A stretch of 64,000 nt of DNA from Gnetum montanum (taxonomy: Eukaryota; Streptophyta; Gnetopsida; Gnetales; Gnetaceae): contig MNCI01009226.1 of NCBI GenBank assembly GCA_015680685.1, forward strand, positions 102,287-166,286, given 5' to 3'. The notes beneath the pieces were generated by a model. It worked only from the letters and a program-made list of their open reading frames with translations, searched no databases and was not told where the DNA came from. Within the stretch, counting starts at the first letter, position 1; the number at the start of each line of letters is the position of its first letter. Both the position numbers and the translations under genes were made by a program. Shown here piece by piece: positions 21,203 through 34,779 of the stretch.

Positions 21203-24200
21203 ATGGAATCTTCCCAGATCAACACAGCAGCACTGCAAATCTTTGACTTTGGGGTTGAGACCTTGAACCCTGTGACTGCGATGGAACCCATAACTGTTAT
21301 TGAATAGATAAACCCTCAAGGCCCTATGTGCTAGTCACTTAGGCTACAGGGCATAGACCCTACTTACACAAATCTCACACTAGAACAATATAACTTCATC
21401 TGTGTGAAGATTCAAGCCAACTTGCCTATCGATCGTGTAGAAAGAAAAGTAAAGCGAAAGTATGAGCTCATTTAAAAAGGAGGTCGTGAGTTCACTCCCT
21501 CAACATTTGATATAATCCCCCTTTCCGAACACCATCATCGACTCATATCTCAGCTTCTCATGGCAAGGAGTCAAGCCTTACAGCCACCTCCGATAGAGCC
21601 TTAGAGTGGAGATGAGGAAGATGACTTTGCAGCCCAATCTGAGCATGGGGATTCATACCATACCATCAGTCCTCACGCCCACCTTTCCTAGAAGAAACTA
21701 TGCTTCCCCCTTTGTTCGCAAACACTCGAGCACCGATTTCTCGACAAGAAGTGCCCACTTCCATTTCCACCTTCTTCATGCCCAACATTCAATTTGATAC
21801 ATCCACTTCCATCATACCTTCGCAAGTACAGTCTCGAAAACCCCCTCCTCAAACTAATGTAGGATCAATCTGCTGACCTTAGGTAATTAGGATGCCATCA
21901 TTTATACCAGCTTCCATGTCCACCCATTACATACCACAAGTGCAAACCCATGGAGCACCTTTGATTACTTCAGCCTATCACCTCACAACCCGTGGATGGG
22001 CAGTGGGTTTCACCAGTTGTTCAGCAACACTAATCTACTCACTACAGTGTACCACACCCTGCAATCCCATCCCTGAATGTTGCTCCACCATAACAACTGA
22101 TAATCCAATAGTCTCCCTTTCCACAAACGATGCAACAATCGAATTACTATCAATCACAACCCACTTAACCCGTTGGTTTGTGTACGCCCAAGAGTGAGAA
22201 GACATAAAGAAAATGATGTACTTGTTAACTGAGGAGGTAAAGCACCTTAAAACTGTAAACACAGAGGAAGTCAAGGTGTTGGACTTCTACCAAGATGATC
22301 TAATCAACCCTTCAGTTCCACTGTTAACCTTACCAAAGGGAATCTCATTACCCCACCTAACCAAGTACAATGGAGAGAAAGATCCAAACGCCCACCTAGT
22401 AACATTTTGATTAGAATGTCTATTACTTCAGGCCTAGCCTCATGTAATTTTGCGTGTATTTGCTATGTCCTTAATGGGAAAATCTTTAGACTAGTACCAA
22501 GCTTTACCCCGTAACTCCATATCCTCCTTAGAAGATTTGTTACATCAGTTTGTTACCCATTTCAAATATAATCTAAAGCCTGAAGCCACACTGGATAGCT
22601 TGATTCATATCAAACAGGCGCTGTTAGAGCCAGTACAAAAATTTATCCAAAGATGGAGAGCAGCCCTAAATGAACTTCACGAGCCCATCCCTGAAACATA
22701 TCTGCTTACCATCCTTAAGGCGACCATGAACGACTTTATTAAATTGAAACTTTACTATTTAAGTGCCTGTACTTTGAGCCAAGCATTTGTGAAAATTAAG
22801 AACATAGAAGAGTGGCACAAACAAGTAACGACCCAGCTTACTTGACCTTTAGGAGCCAACATACGAGGAAAGATAAGGATAAATCCAAAACGACGGTAGT
22901 GGCGGTGGCAAAGACAGCCAAACCTAACAATCCAGGATAGAAAGGAAAATAACCCGCTACTCCAACCAACCATGAAAGAACCATACCTAAGCCTACACCC
23001 GAATCTTCCTCAAATAAAAACACCACCATGGGTCACACTCGTACATTCGAATGAAAGGAGCCCACCCAATATACACTCTTACCTATGAAGCCTTCACAAT
23101 TGTTAGATCAACTTCTAAAGGCCGGGTTAATCAAATATAGACAAATGTCTCCTGCGGTATCTCAAAAACATGATTGATTCTGTGAGTTGGCTAAGAACCC
23201 AGCTTTAGCAACAGCTAATGAGCCCCCCATTCCAAGAGGCTTTAGGTTGGACAGGTTTTGTGAATATCACCAATGGTGTGGGCATGGAACTAACTACTGC
23301 TTCACCTTAAAATAGAATATACAGTGCATGATTGAAGGGGTGAAATAGTATTTCATGAGGCAAACCTAGTAAGGCCCCAAAACCAATCCATGGGAGTCTA
23401 CAAGGACCCTCTCAATACTAATGATGCACCATATGTGATTAACACTATCCATGTGGAGAATGGACAACACATCTTGCGAAAGCCTTTTGTGATTCGTAGG
23501 CCTTCAAAAAATACACCTACCTCAACATCTTCTCAAACTCCTTTCGTCATACACATGTTCCCTGCACCACAAAAACCATTCATCGTTCACGTACCTCCTT
23601 CCATCGGAGCAGCAACCACACCATTAGAGACCCAATCCACTTCCTTTGTGATCCAGGTGCCAAAACACCCTGACATGTAGCCCCCTACCATTTCCCCACA
23701 ACCCCTACGAGAGCGCCTTGCTGACAGGCTCACAAGAGAGTGCCTAGAAAAGGAACATCATGAGCACCAATTAGGACCGTTGAAGCCCATACCGCTAAAT
23801 GTTGTTCCTATAGTTCCATCCACTGGTGAGCCTAGCACAAGTCATCAAGACAAGAATACTAGCATCCATAGGGTCCCAAACTCAACATCCCCAGTTACCA
23901 ATGCAAAAATCCCTCCATGAGAGATATGAATGTTGGGTCAAATGGACCAAGTCTCCACAGACAAGAGTGCCCCAAATGGTAAGGATCTAGCGAGTGCATT
24001 GACCCAAGTCACGTAGGCTTTGAAAGAAAAAAATACTTCCTTAAGCCTGTATGATCTAATAATGACTTCACTGGTACATCGGGAAGCTCTCGTGCGTATG
24101 TTGACTTCAATTCCTGTTAGTGAGGACCTTCCTGCAGATGAGCCATCCATTTATGCAGTACTATCCCCACAACCTCAAGAATCAAGGACCACATCCCTAG

Positions 24201-24934
24201 AATTTTGTGTTGATGACATTAAGCGAGATGAGAAAATGGGAGAGGTTACTACAGGCCCTATGTTCATAGTAATACTAGTCAACCATTTCAAGATACATAG
24301 GGTGCATGTCGATGATGGTGCAGCAATGAACGTAATACCCTTTCCTGTCATCGAAAAGTTGGGGCTTACAAAGAAAATATAGCCCACAACAACTTCTTTC
24401 TTAAAATCCTTCAGTGGTTCCCGTGTCGTGGTGAAAGGTATGATTATATTGGATTTCATAGTAGGGGACCAATTCTCCACATCGGCTGAATTCGTAGTGG
24501 TTGATGAAATGTCGGGGTTCAATATGATTCTAGGACATCCTTGGCTAGCTCAACTTAGAGCCATATCCTCACGAATCCATCAAGAAATCCACCTACCTTA
24601 TGAGGGCGGTGAAATCATCATACATGGGAATACGACAACATTACTCACTTCCTCGCACTTAGGAATGGATCAAGGGTTAGAAGTTGAGTTCTCTGGGCCT
24701 AAACAAGGAACCATGAGCATACTTCAAGACATGAACCAATCGTCAACTCATGATCCTACTAGAACTGAGAAAACACTGGGCAACACAAACATAGGAGCCA
24801 TTCCCACTAACGTCTCTTGGTCAGAAATACCTTTCAACATCTCCAGTGAAGGGGAAGGTGAATATAAGATTGTACCTACATGCCCTACCCCTCACATCAA
24901 ACTACGAAGGATTAAAAAGCAACTCAATAATTAG
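21203..24934 (+). pseudogene. Element B gag-protease polyprotein
   Basis: It begins at ATG 21203 (MESSQINTAALQIFDFG). Blocks in order: EQYNFICVKIQANLP and TFDIIPL (about 21395-21530); the gag core LPHLTKYNGEKDPNAHLVTF (about 22349-22408), then LPRNSI and FKYNLKPEATL (about 22510-22600); a linker repeating the phrase PFVI-VP (23483-23665); and an aspartic protease with VHVDDGAAMNVIP (about 24305) and MILGHPWL (about 24523). The protease active site reads DDG instead of the usual DTG or DSG. Several stops and frameshifts break the frame. The family is clear from the block order, which element F shares. Confidence 0.85.
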
Positions 24935-24949
24935 GGTGAACTACCAACC

Positions 24950-25190
24950 ATCTGGGATGACGTTAAACTAGCAACCGTCCGATACGATGTTAAACTACCA
25001 GCGAACGTCTACAATGACATTAAACTAGCCACGTTCCTTTTAAAGCTTCCTAAAACTGTTATTGCTTTCAGCCCACTATGGCTTAAAACTAGTGATCCTT
25101 CTTTCTTTAACACAGATGTGACAGTCCATCATGACTTTAAATTAATGCACATGACCCAGAAGGACTTTAAACTAGAGCTTAGTATGTTAC
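24950..25190 (+). repeat. Array of the phrase GA-GTTAAACTAGCAA after gag-protease
   Basis: Imperfect units of about 30-40 bp, each containing GACGTTAAACTAGC, GATGTTAAACTACC or GACATTAAACTAGCC. Similar arrays occur after pol (34780-35110), before pol (31130-31190) and in element F (61490-62170 and 61880-62090). Confidence 0.75.
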
Positions 25191-25572
25191 AAATTCACAA
25201 ACTCTCGTTACGTTACATTAAATTTTCATTTACATGTTACAAGTTGCAATTTCGATTCATGCCTTCTTGTTACTTTCCTTTTTTACAAATATTTCATTTA
25301 CGTCTTGTTCTACATTTTGGAGTATCACTTTACGTTCAGCTACACGCATATGTTCACAATATACCTGAGAAAATAAGAAAAACAACGAAAAAAATAAATA
25401 AAAAAGAGAAAACATATAAAAATAAAAAAATATTGAACGTCAATATGGTAATAGAATTCTACCACATTATGCCATGATTAGATCCATATCATTACATCTA
25501 TCCATCATATATTTTCATTAAACATCCAAAAATCCAAAACATTTAATAGCTAAAGCCAGATTAACAGTAAAC

Positions 25573-28500
25573 TCATGCATTAGTACTAGGAGGGGGTTGG
25601 CCCCCAAAATCCTCCTCCCCATCTGCTCTTGCTCCACTGGGGCCAGCTCCATCATTAACATGTCCCTATAACAGAACAAAAAAAAAACAAAAAATAGGTA
25701 AGAGTAATAAAGCAACTCATGAATACAAAACCAAGAAAAACAGCAACACTGGCAATAAAAACAACAAAACCATACAAAAGTAAGTGCCATAATAAAACAC
25801 TCACAAGCGAGGAGGGCCTTAGGCTAGCCTCCAAACACCGTAGAATCTCCTCCTCGGGCACATTTGTCCAATCCTCCTCTAGGCCAAAATCAATACCAGC
25901 CAAGGTTTTGCTCTTGTCCACCGAGGTCCAGGTAGGGCGCTCAAGAGAGAACATGTTTGTCGAAGCCTCCTCGAAAGTGGTGGTAATGGTTCTCTCGGGA
26001 GATCCCTCCACCTTGGTGCACTCGAAAAACCTGTCATGAGCAGGATGCAAGCCTAGGCCATCAATGAACATTTCCATTCGACGATGTTCAACTGATTCCT
26101 CCTTTAACCATTTCTTGTACTGATGTTTGTGGTCCTTTTGATCTTGACCCTACTTACATACTTTAGTAGCAAAGGATTTCCAATCATGACATTTCCTATT
26201 CAGCAAATCCATCTGTGCCCTTTGTTTGGCTAAATCGCGTGTCGCCTGTACTTTGCTGTTCAAAACTGTCTAGTAACACGCATAGGTGATCTCAGACGTG
26301 CACCAAGTACTATCACCAGACAACCTTGTAGCAGTAAAATCATAATGGGATTGAAGATCCCTCTTCTCCTCTCTCTCCTTTGTCAGTGCTTCCTTTAATG
26401 AGTGCACCTCGTCCCATAGGTACTCAACCAAACGCCTACAAGTCCAAAGCGACTTAGCGTTCTGTATGATGCAATTGGAAACTGCATCGTAAACCTTTCT
26501 AGGAACTTGCTTAATATTCCATAGCAATTCAAGGAGGGCACCAATATGAGTAGCCTCAGAAGGATCCCATTGAAGCTTGGCGCTTGCAGGTGTAAGTACT
26601 GCACACATTAATTAGCTGTGGTTAAAAAAAATGAACGCAAAGAAACACAGTAAACCTAGACACTTAGCATAATACGTAGCATACACATACCTAGTTCTGG
26701 ATGAGCTTGTTGTAGGCAAGTGACCACATCATTAATGATGCCTGTGAAAAAGTCCATTTTACTAGGCATCTCAGGCCATGGCCTTAGCTGGTCAGTGGAT
26801 GTGGGACAAGCACGGGAGGTCATCTCAATCAGATCCTATGACCCTGACACCTCTACCTGGGATGTATGTGCCTCAGAGGCCTCAGCATCCACCTTTGGTG
26901 CTAGGAATAATCAAGATAATCAAAGACAACACATAAAAGTTAAAGGGCACAAAAATGTTGATCAGGCTAAAAGGAACATACCAAAAAGCCCTTTGCTAGT
27001 CAGCTTGGGTGGATCACCAAGTTGCAAAGATCCATTGAAGAAACCATCGAAGACACCCCTCTCATTACTTGAATGCTCAAGTGCATCCAAAGCCTTCACA
27101 AGCTTCATCCCCATGATGCTTGTCACATCTTCCTCTTGCGAGACAAGAAGTTCTTCGATTGCTTCTTCCCTCTCTTTTGCTTCTTCCTCTAGCCCTGTGA
27201 CAACCACTTTATGATCAACCATCGAGGCTAAAGCTTCTCTCTCCCTCTCAAGACTTTCCTCTAATAACACCAAAATCCTAGTGTTAGTATGACATAGTAT
27301 ATATGTACTTCTAATAAACATATAAACTGAAATGAAATAAAAAATATATATATAACAATAAAATAAAATACTTACCCTCCACTAGCAATACAAAGCAGAA
27401 CCTCTTCGCTCTTGGTGGTCTCACCTCTGGGGCAGGCTTCTTTGGGTGTTCAATTCTCTTCACCTTTACCTTAGATCTCCCAAAGATCTCACGAATCAGA
27501 TGTTCAACCCCTTTAACAGACGTGTGTAGTATAGGCGGTTCCAATCCCAAGCTATCATGGGAATGATGGGAATGACTAGCTACACCCCTAGTAGTAATAG
27601 CTACTGATTCTTCGATGCCTTCGGGTGGGTCCCAAGATCTAGCGATGCTAAACAAATGATGAATCTAGGGGTGAGATAGTTGTGAACGATCCCTCAATAT
27701 ATAATGGTTATCACCATAAACTACTATGAACTTAGCAAATCTACGTATGTACCCTACGAAGAAAGTGAATGTGAAATGGGATTTGGCATTGATGTTTGAA
27801 CGTAATCTAATAATATCTCCATGAAAGCCAGATCCAAGAAACTCTACCCAGTTATAACACACACCCGTCTCTAGGATTGTGCGTATGATTCACATGGACT
27901 TAATCCCAAGGTTTCTTCCTTGAGAAAGAGATTTAGGGAATGCTTGTGCCCGAAAGAGAGGGTACAAGAAGTTCATCTCCGTTAATCAAGTATCATCTTG
28001 CATGGAAAAACCTTTGGGAACCCTAGACACACCTAACCAATCTTCAAGCTCCTTTATGATTTGGCTTTCCTTAGTCTCTTTCTCTACTGCCACTCTGGTG
28101 CCATCCATAGGCATGCCAAAAGGATCGAAAAGGAACTCAGTAGTAAGGTGGAAAGATACCTTGACTCCTCGAACCCACAGAGTGAAATGAGAAGCATCAT
28201 CGCTAAGAGAATCAACAATGGCAACCATTTTAGTAGCTAGAATATTAGGAGTCAAAGCAGTGAAAAAGTCCATTAAACCCACACGAGTAAAACAGCTGAT
28301 GACTAACTCAGAGGCCTTCGTCTGTAACCATTTTTGTGGCTGTTCTGTCTCCCCATACTTCATAAAAAGAGTGGCCTTAGTACGCCCTAATATGATGGTA
28401 ACTTCACTAGAAGACATGACCACTGTAGGAAAAACATAGAATGAAAGGTTAAGAACATAGTACGCGATGATGCAACAAAAAGAAAATGGAGTCTAGAGTA

Positions 28501-30192
28501 TGATCGCTTATCGTTAGTAAATGGGATAGGCAGATCAGGTGCAGGATCAACTCTCTGAGGAAGAATTGGCCCATTGGGGGACCAATCCTCATGCAACCAA
28601 CCATGAACTTAACAACGTTCAAAAGCCTTTGAAAATTGCCTCTTTGGTCTGGTCTAGTACCGCAGCATGAAGAATGGGGTCCACCATGAATGCCTCCAAC
28701 GCTGTGCGCGCGAACGCAAGCCCACCGTCGTCATCATCAAAATGAGGCCTACATAGAAAAGGAATATTTATTCATAGACAACGATATAATTTTAAAAGAA
28801 TCAAAAATTAAGCAGAGCATAAAAGAGCATACCTATCCACTCTATATACTGTCCCAGGTGGGTTCTGGAATAGAGTATGCACATGGAAGGCTAGGAAAAG
28901 TGTGTTGCTACTGTTATAATGGTTACAAGTAGGCAGTTCCCATACACGAGTTAAGGGATGAGTAGATCTAGGACCCTCGAGAGGGCCTCCCTCAACTATA
29001 AAAAGTCCCTCATCTATGTCAGTAATGAAGGAAAGCATGTCTTGTGTAGATCCAAGCAACATGGTTTCAATGATATCACGAGCCAACTGCTCACTTAAAT
29101 GAGACCATATAACTACATTGAAATTTTGCAAAATGGATGACAAAAATGAACCAACACCGGGACAGAACCATATCACAAGGCCCAATGCGCATGTTATAAG
29201 GAGGTATGTTTGGTCCAAAGGAGCCAAACCAAGCAAGTACACCAATGAGCTCAACCACAAAGAGGGAAGATTTAGGCCCCCTGCATATAGCTAAAACCTT
29301 AGGTAAGTAAAGAGTCCAAGTGCTAAAAATAGTATGAAATCACATAAACCAAAAACACACATAAACAACATTTAAATACATAGCTTCACCACATGAGACA
29401 AGGACATCAATATTTATTTGATGTATTTAACGCTCGCTAGGGTACATTGAAATTGTTTACACAATAGTTTGTCGCAAGCAACATAAAATTAACATGTAGG
29501 TATTAAACCATGAACATTCGTAGATTCGTAGAAATGTATTTAAATCTGTCCAAACAAGAAAACAATAAACAACATAGACCCAAACATTAGTAGCCAATGA
29601 ACATTTCAACAAAAAATTTGCATCTTCATGTTTTAACACAAACGTCGCTCATGAGGGGTTTCCCTAGCACTCACGCTGAGCATCCCTGTGGCACTCATGC
29701 TAAGCATCCCTGCATTCATGATGCCTACCTTGCAGCGTGCCCTAAGAAAATCTCACGCTATGCTTGTTCTTGGTATTCATGTTGGGATTTTCTCTTGGCA
29801 CTGTCCTGGGCCAACTTGTAACTCATGCTGCCTTGGCTTGCACTCACATTGGATTCCCCAAGAACTCACGCTACGTTTCCCTGACCACTCAAGCTGAGCT
29901 TCCCCCTGGGGATTCATGCTGCCTGCCCTGTAACGCACATTAGGTGCATCCTTGGCACTCATGCTGGGGCCTATTCCTGTGACTCATGCTAAGGTTTTTC
30001 CTAGGAACGCACGCTGGCGCCTACTCTTGCGGCTCACACTACCTTGGAAATTATGTGGCCTTGGCAATCACGCTGCTTAGGAAGCCCTGGTGGTCAGGCT
30101 ACCCTGGGAAAGCTCACGTTGCCCAGGAAGCCCTAGTACTCACGCTACGCTTGCCCTAGTATGCAAAATGAAAACAAAAAATCTAACTCACC
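25573..30192 (-). pseudogene. Antisense eight-exon gene inside element B, function unknown
   Basis: Minus strand, between protease and RT. Proposed exons: 1 ends at 30192 (donor GTGAGT); 28833-29280 (acceptor TATATGCAG, donor GTATGC); 28512-28748 (acceptor TATGTAG; donor ATAAGC, one base from GTAAGC); 27376-28422 (acceptor TTTTTCCTACAG, donor GTAAGT); 26982-27260 (donor GTATGTTCC); 26691-26900 (donor GTATGTG); 25805-26598 (acceptor TGTGTGCAG, donor GTGAGTG); 25573-25666 (acceptor TTCTGTTATAG, stop TGA). Coding phase matches at all six junctions from exon 2 onward. Damage: about six TAG/TGA stops and one frameshift in exon 3. Exons 5 and 7 have heptad-like, charged coiled-coil segments (EREEAIEELL; LKEALTKEREEKRDL). 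The last exon is a short Gly/Pro/Asp-rich tail. I do not recognise the family. Tat elements such as Grande are known to carry an antisense ORF, but after pol. Confidence 0.72.
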
Positions 30193-30690
30193 CTAATCTG
30201 ACAGCGCACACCTGAAAGACAACAACCGAAAAATATAGCAAGCCACAAACCCCAGAAATAAGCCTTGAATCCCCAAAACAAACCAAAATCGCGCTGAACC
30301 TATTGTAGAAAACAACGACCATGAGAGACCACGTTGCCCTAGCTAATGCTATGTGTGGAATACTGGAGAGAAAAGGAAGAAATGGACTTGCAAAGAGCTC
30401 CATCCCATGTTGGAATTCTGGCTTGAGGGAGACACTGAAGTAGCTCTTCACTCTCCTCCACAAATGCCAAATTCGCTTGCCTCTTCCCTTTACCTTGGCT
30501 TGCTTTTCCTTTTCCCTTCATGGTTGTCCTGTGACTCACNGGCTTGCTTTTCCTTTTCCCTTCATGGTTGTCCTGTGACTCACGCTGACACTCACGTTGA
30601 TGCTCACGTTGCACTCTCTAGCTTGCTCATGCTGCACTCTCTAGCTTGCTCACACTGCAATCCAACGGCCAAGAACTCACGCTAGCACAA
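29640..30690. repeat. Long internal CTCACGCTG array in element B
   Basis: ACTCACGCTG, ACTCATGCTG and similar words recur dozens of times, separated by 10-25 bases such as CCCTTGGCA or GCTTCCC. The core is the one found in the LTR U3 and leader of this element. The array covers exon 1 and the first intron of the antisense gene, up to its presumed start side. An N at 30540 is flanked by an exact 43-bp duplication, probably an assembly join. Confidence 0.8.
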
Positions 30691-31293
30691 ATGATGCCCT
30701 TGTGCCTCAAAACCCCTTTTTAACCCCTATGTTCATTCTCAATTTAATTTTTCTGTATTTTATTTTATCTTATTTATCTTTATTTTTATTTACTCAATTT
30801 ACCATGTTCATGTTTAACTTTTGCTTTCATTATTTACATCATCTTTGCTTCATTCTTACCTAGCATTCCTCATTATTTCATTCTCTGGAGATAAGGCCAA
30901 ACCATTAAAGATGGAAAAAATGAAAAAAAGGGGGGGAAGGGAGGAAGGTTAAAATCAAAATGAAATGATGCAAATAACAAGAAAAGAAGAAAATAAATAA
31001 AATATATAATGGTACCCATGAGAATTCATAAGACTTTTAAACCCCATAAATTCATCGTTTGCATGAAACATAGAAATTAGCAATGCTCTGTACACTTATT
31101 CGTGATACAACGTGACATGAATATTGCTGACTCGGTATAGCCTAAAACTACCATGTGGTCCAGGTATGACACTAAACTACCGCTATGTTCCACAATTTCG
31201 TTAGTACATAGATGCTCATTTACATTTAACAACACCTTCGTCAAGTAAATGTCACTCATTTCGTCCCCGGTTTAAATTGGCAAGAGCAAGCAC
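30691..31293. other. Noncoding spacer between the antisense block and pol
   Basis: T-rich then A-rich sequence. 31130-31190 contains two more units of the TAAACTACC phrase array (CTAAAACTACCATGTGG; ACACTAAACTACCGCT). No gene is seen. Confidence 0.55.
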
Positions 31294-34200
31294 ATGGCCA
31301 CCAAGAATATCCTTTCAACATTGTTGCTCAGTGGGCCATACGGGGAGGTAAAAAGAGAAATCAATCTAGAATCCTTGGATCTAGACCCATGCGCTTATAC
31401 TAATTTAATAGCCTCCACTCAGGAAACATTGAACTGGTCTCAAAATGTGGCTAAGACTTTAGATCTAGAGGTCGATAATATCACTAAAGATCCCCTTGTT
31501 GAAGTCCCCATTACCACATCTAAGGGTGAAACTAGAACATTGAAATTAAGCACCCTACTGGACTCACAACTTTTCAGTGACATCACTCAAGTACTAAAAG
31601 ATAATATAAAAACATTTGCATGGTCATATATCGACATGCCAGGATTAGACCCCCGAATCATCCAACAAAACATCATTCTTGATGCAAATGTCAAACCGGT
31701 GAAGCAAAAGGCACAAAAGGTTAGACCCGAGGTGGCGTTAGCAGTTCGTGCTGAATCACAAAGCTCTACCAAGTCGATTTCATTTGAGCTTTTGATTATT
31801 CTGATTGGGTATCAAACATTGTCGTAGTTCCTAAGAAGAACAGTAGTATACGCATATGCATTGACTTTTGTGATCTCAACACAGCCACTATAAAGGATGA
31901 CTTCCTGCTACCTAGCATCGATCAACTTATTGATACAACTGATGGGCATGCACTATTATCTTTTATGGATGGATTTTCAAGATACAATCAAATAAGAATA
32001 AACCTGGAACATTAGCTCAAAACAGCCTTTATGATACCTTGGGGCACATTTTGCTATATGATAATGCCATTTGATCTTAAAAATGCAGGCGCTACATATC
32101 AACGAGCAATGACATATATATTTAGTGAATACATGCTCAATTTGCTCAATGATTACGTTGACAACATCGTGGTTAAATCTAAAACAACCGAACAACATGC
32201 AAAAGATCTAGACCTAGTGCTTAAATGTTGTCTCAAATATGACCTTAGGCTCAATCCAAAGAAGTGTGTCTTTGGTGTCAAAACAGAAAAAATGCTTGGC
32301 TTCATAGTCTCTAAAACAGGGATATAGGTAGACCCAGATAAGGTTAAGGCAATAATTAACATGCAAGTACTAAAAAATCTTACTGAACTACATGGTCTCC
32401 AAGGTATATTATAATTTATTAGACGCTTTATTGAAAGGCTGACAGATAAGTTGAAATCCATGCAACACCTATTATGAAAGAATGTGCATTTCCAATGGAC
32501 CCAACAGTGCCAAGAAGCATTCGAGAACATAAAGCAAGAGCTGGCTCAACTACCGACAGTTTATCCCCCATAGGGCGATAAACCATTCTACATCTACCTT
32601 GCAACTTTCGATTCTTTCATTGCATTGATGCTTTGTCAAAAATGTAAAGATGGAATCAAGATTCCTATATATTACCTAAGCCATGCTTTAATTGCCTATG
32701 AACAACGATACAATGACATGGAGAAGTCATGCCTTGCCCTCGTCTTCTCCTTGAAGAAATTGCAGCATTATCTCTTCCGTAATCAAGTTTACATCATTTG
32801 CAAGAATAATGTACTCTGCGCCATCACTAACAATATTTATGAGTCGAGTAGGATAGCTAGGTGGAAAGCAATGATCACAGAGTTTGAATATTTATGAGTC
32901 CTCTACAAAAGGTCAAGTAATAGTCACATAATTGATTTTCTCGCCAATGCATGATCAAGCAATGATTAACCCTGAATTCCCCGATGAGAATGTTAATAGT
33001 ATAGACATCGTACCTGATGACTATGAGGCAATCCTTTATTTTGATGGAGCTTCAACTTCCCGAGGAGGAAGTGTTGCGGCCATTTTAACATACTCGTCTA
33101 GAGAAATCCAATTCTTCACCTACTGATTAACCTTTCCCTGCACCAATAACATGGCAGAATACGAAGGTCATCTTAGAGGTCTTTGGGCAACATTGACTTT
33201 AGGAATCGCACGTCTTGTAGTTCAAGGTGATTCACAGTTAGTCATTAATCAAATCATAGAGGTTTACACATGTAGGGCTCTCCACTTGCAACCATATTGT
33301 GATTTGACTAAACATTTGCTAAAGTAATTAGTGGAAGTGGATATACAACATGTCCCTAGAAGTGAAAATACCATTACCGATGCACTTGCTACACTGGCTC
33401 TAAACATGACACTCGAAATGTTCCATGCGTTGCCTAGTTTTATAACAAATTATGCCCAACCTATAATCGACGCTCTCGATTAAATGCCTATAGCATCCAT
33501 TAGCACAACACACGCAATAGAATGGTACGATGACATAAAAGAGTACCTTCTACGAGGCGAACCTCCACAACATTTGACAAATGCTCAAAAAGACACCGTG
33601 CGAAAACACTCTCGGCAATATGAGTTAATAAGAGACACCTTGTGTCGCAAATCCTATGAAGGAATTCTATTGATGTGTGTTAGTAGCATTGATGGAAAAA
33701 CGATTGTAGAACAAGTCCACGAAGGACTTTGTGGAGGGAACATAGCACCCAAAGCAATGGAAACAAAGATTAGGCAGTTGGGCTACTACTGGCCACACAT
33801 GGAGTACGATTGCTTTTCTAAGGTCAGGACATGTGACATTTGCCAAAGGCATGGTAACCTAATACATGTGCCACCTAACGAATTGCACACAACACAAATC
33901 ACATGGCCATTCCAAAGATGGGGATTAGACTTAATTGGACCAATAACGCCATCATCCTTTGCAGGGCAGAGCTTCATTATCATTGCAGCTAAATACTTCA
34001 CAAAATGGGTAGAAGCTATTCCCCTTAGGAAGACCACTTCTAAACATGTTTGCACTTTCATAATAGAAAACATTGTGACTTGTTTTGGTATTTCGATGAC
34101 CATCGTTACTGACAATGGACGACAGTTCAGTAGTGCAGATACTAAAAGCTTCTATGAAAGCCTGGGTATTAAACATGCATTCTCATCACCTTACTACCCA

Positions 34201-34759
34201 CAGAGAAATGGTCAAGTGGAGGCTACAAATAAAACTATCATCATGGTGCTCAAAAAGATGTTAAATCAGAGCAAGAGGCAATGGCACGAATAATTAGTCT
34301 ACGCATTATGGGCATATAGAACAACACATTGAACATCTATAGGTAAAACTCCATATAGTCTTATATACATATCTGAAGTTGTTTTACCTTTAGAGTTATA
34401 GGTTCCCTCATTGCGGATAGCTCTCTCAGGCCTCCTTGATGAAAGCCAAAGCAATGAACTGTGCATTGTTGACCTTGACTCGGTGGAGGAGGAACGTGTG
34501 CGGATGTTTGATCAGATCGAGTGGTACTAGAAACAACAACTGCAACAACATAAACACGATCTACATAAACGCTCGATTAAGGAAGGAGACCTAGTCCTTA
34601 AGGTCGTTTGTGAACATCCAGATAAATTCTTAGCTAACTGGGAAGGGCCTTAATTAGTCACAAAGGCATACAATAACGGAGCATTTAAACTTGCTGACGT
34701 GGATGGGAACGAGTTTGCTAATCCTACAAATCACCTATACCTAAAACAGTACTATGTCT
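31294..34759 (+). pseudogene. Element B pol: RT, RNase H, second RNase H, integrase
   Basis: Begins near MATKNILST. RT blocks: FAWSYIDMPGLDP (about 31614), RICIDFCDLN (about 31852), FMDGFSRYNQI (about 31962), and the active-site region NDYVDNIVVKS (about 32148), where YVDN replaces YVDD. RNase H follows (YLSHAL...YEQRYNDMEKSCLALVF, about 32670-32745). A second RNase H has ILYFDGAS (about 33034), NMAEYEGHLRGL (about 33150), QGDSQLVINQI (about 33222) and TDALATLA (about 33376), the archaeal-type domain that defines Tat. Integrase has CDICQRHG, GLDLIGPI, TDNGRQF and NGQVEATNK (33835-34230), so the DDE residues remain. The C terminus ends YLKQYYV at about 34759. Multiple stops make it inactive. 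Confidence 0.9.
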
Positions 34760-34779
34760 GATCAACTTGAGGTACGTAA

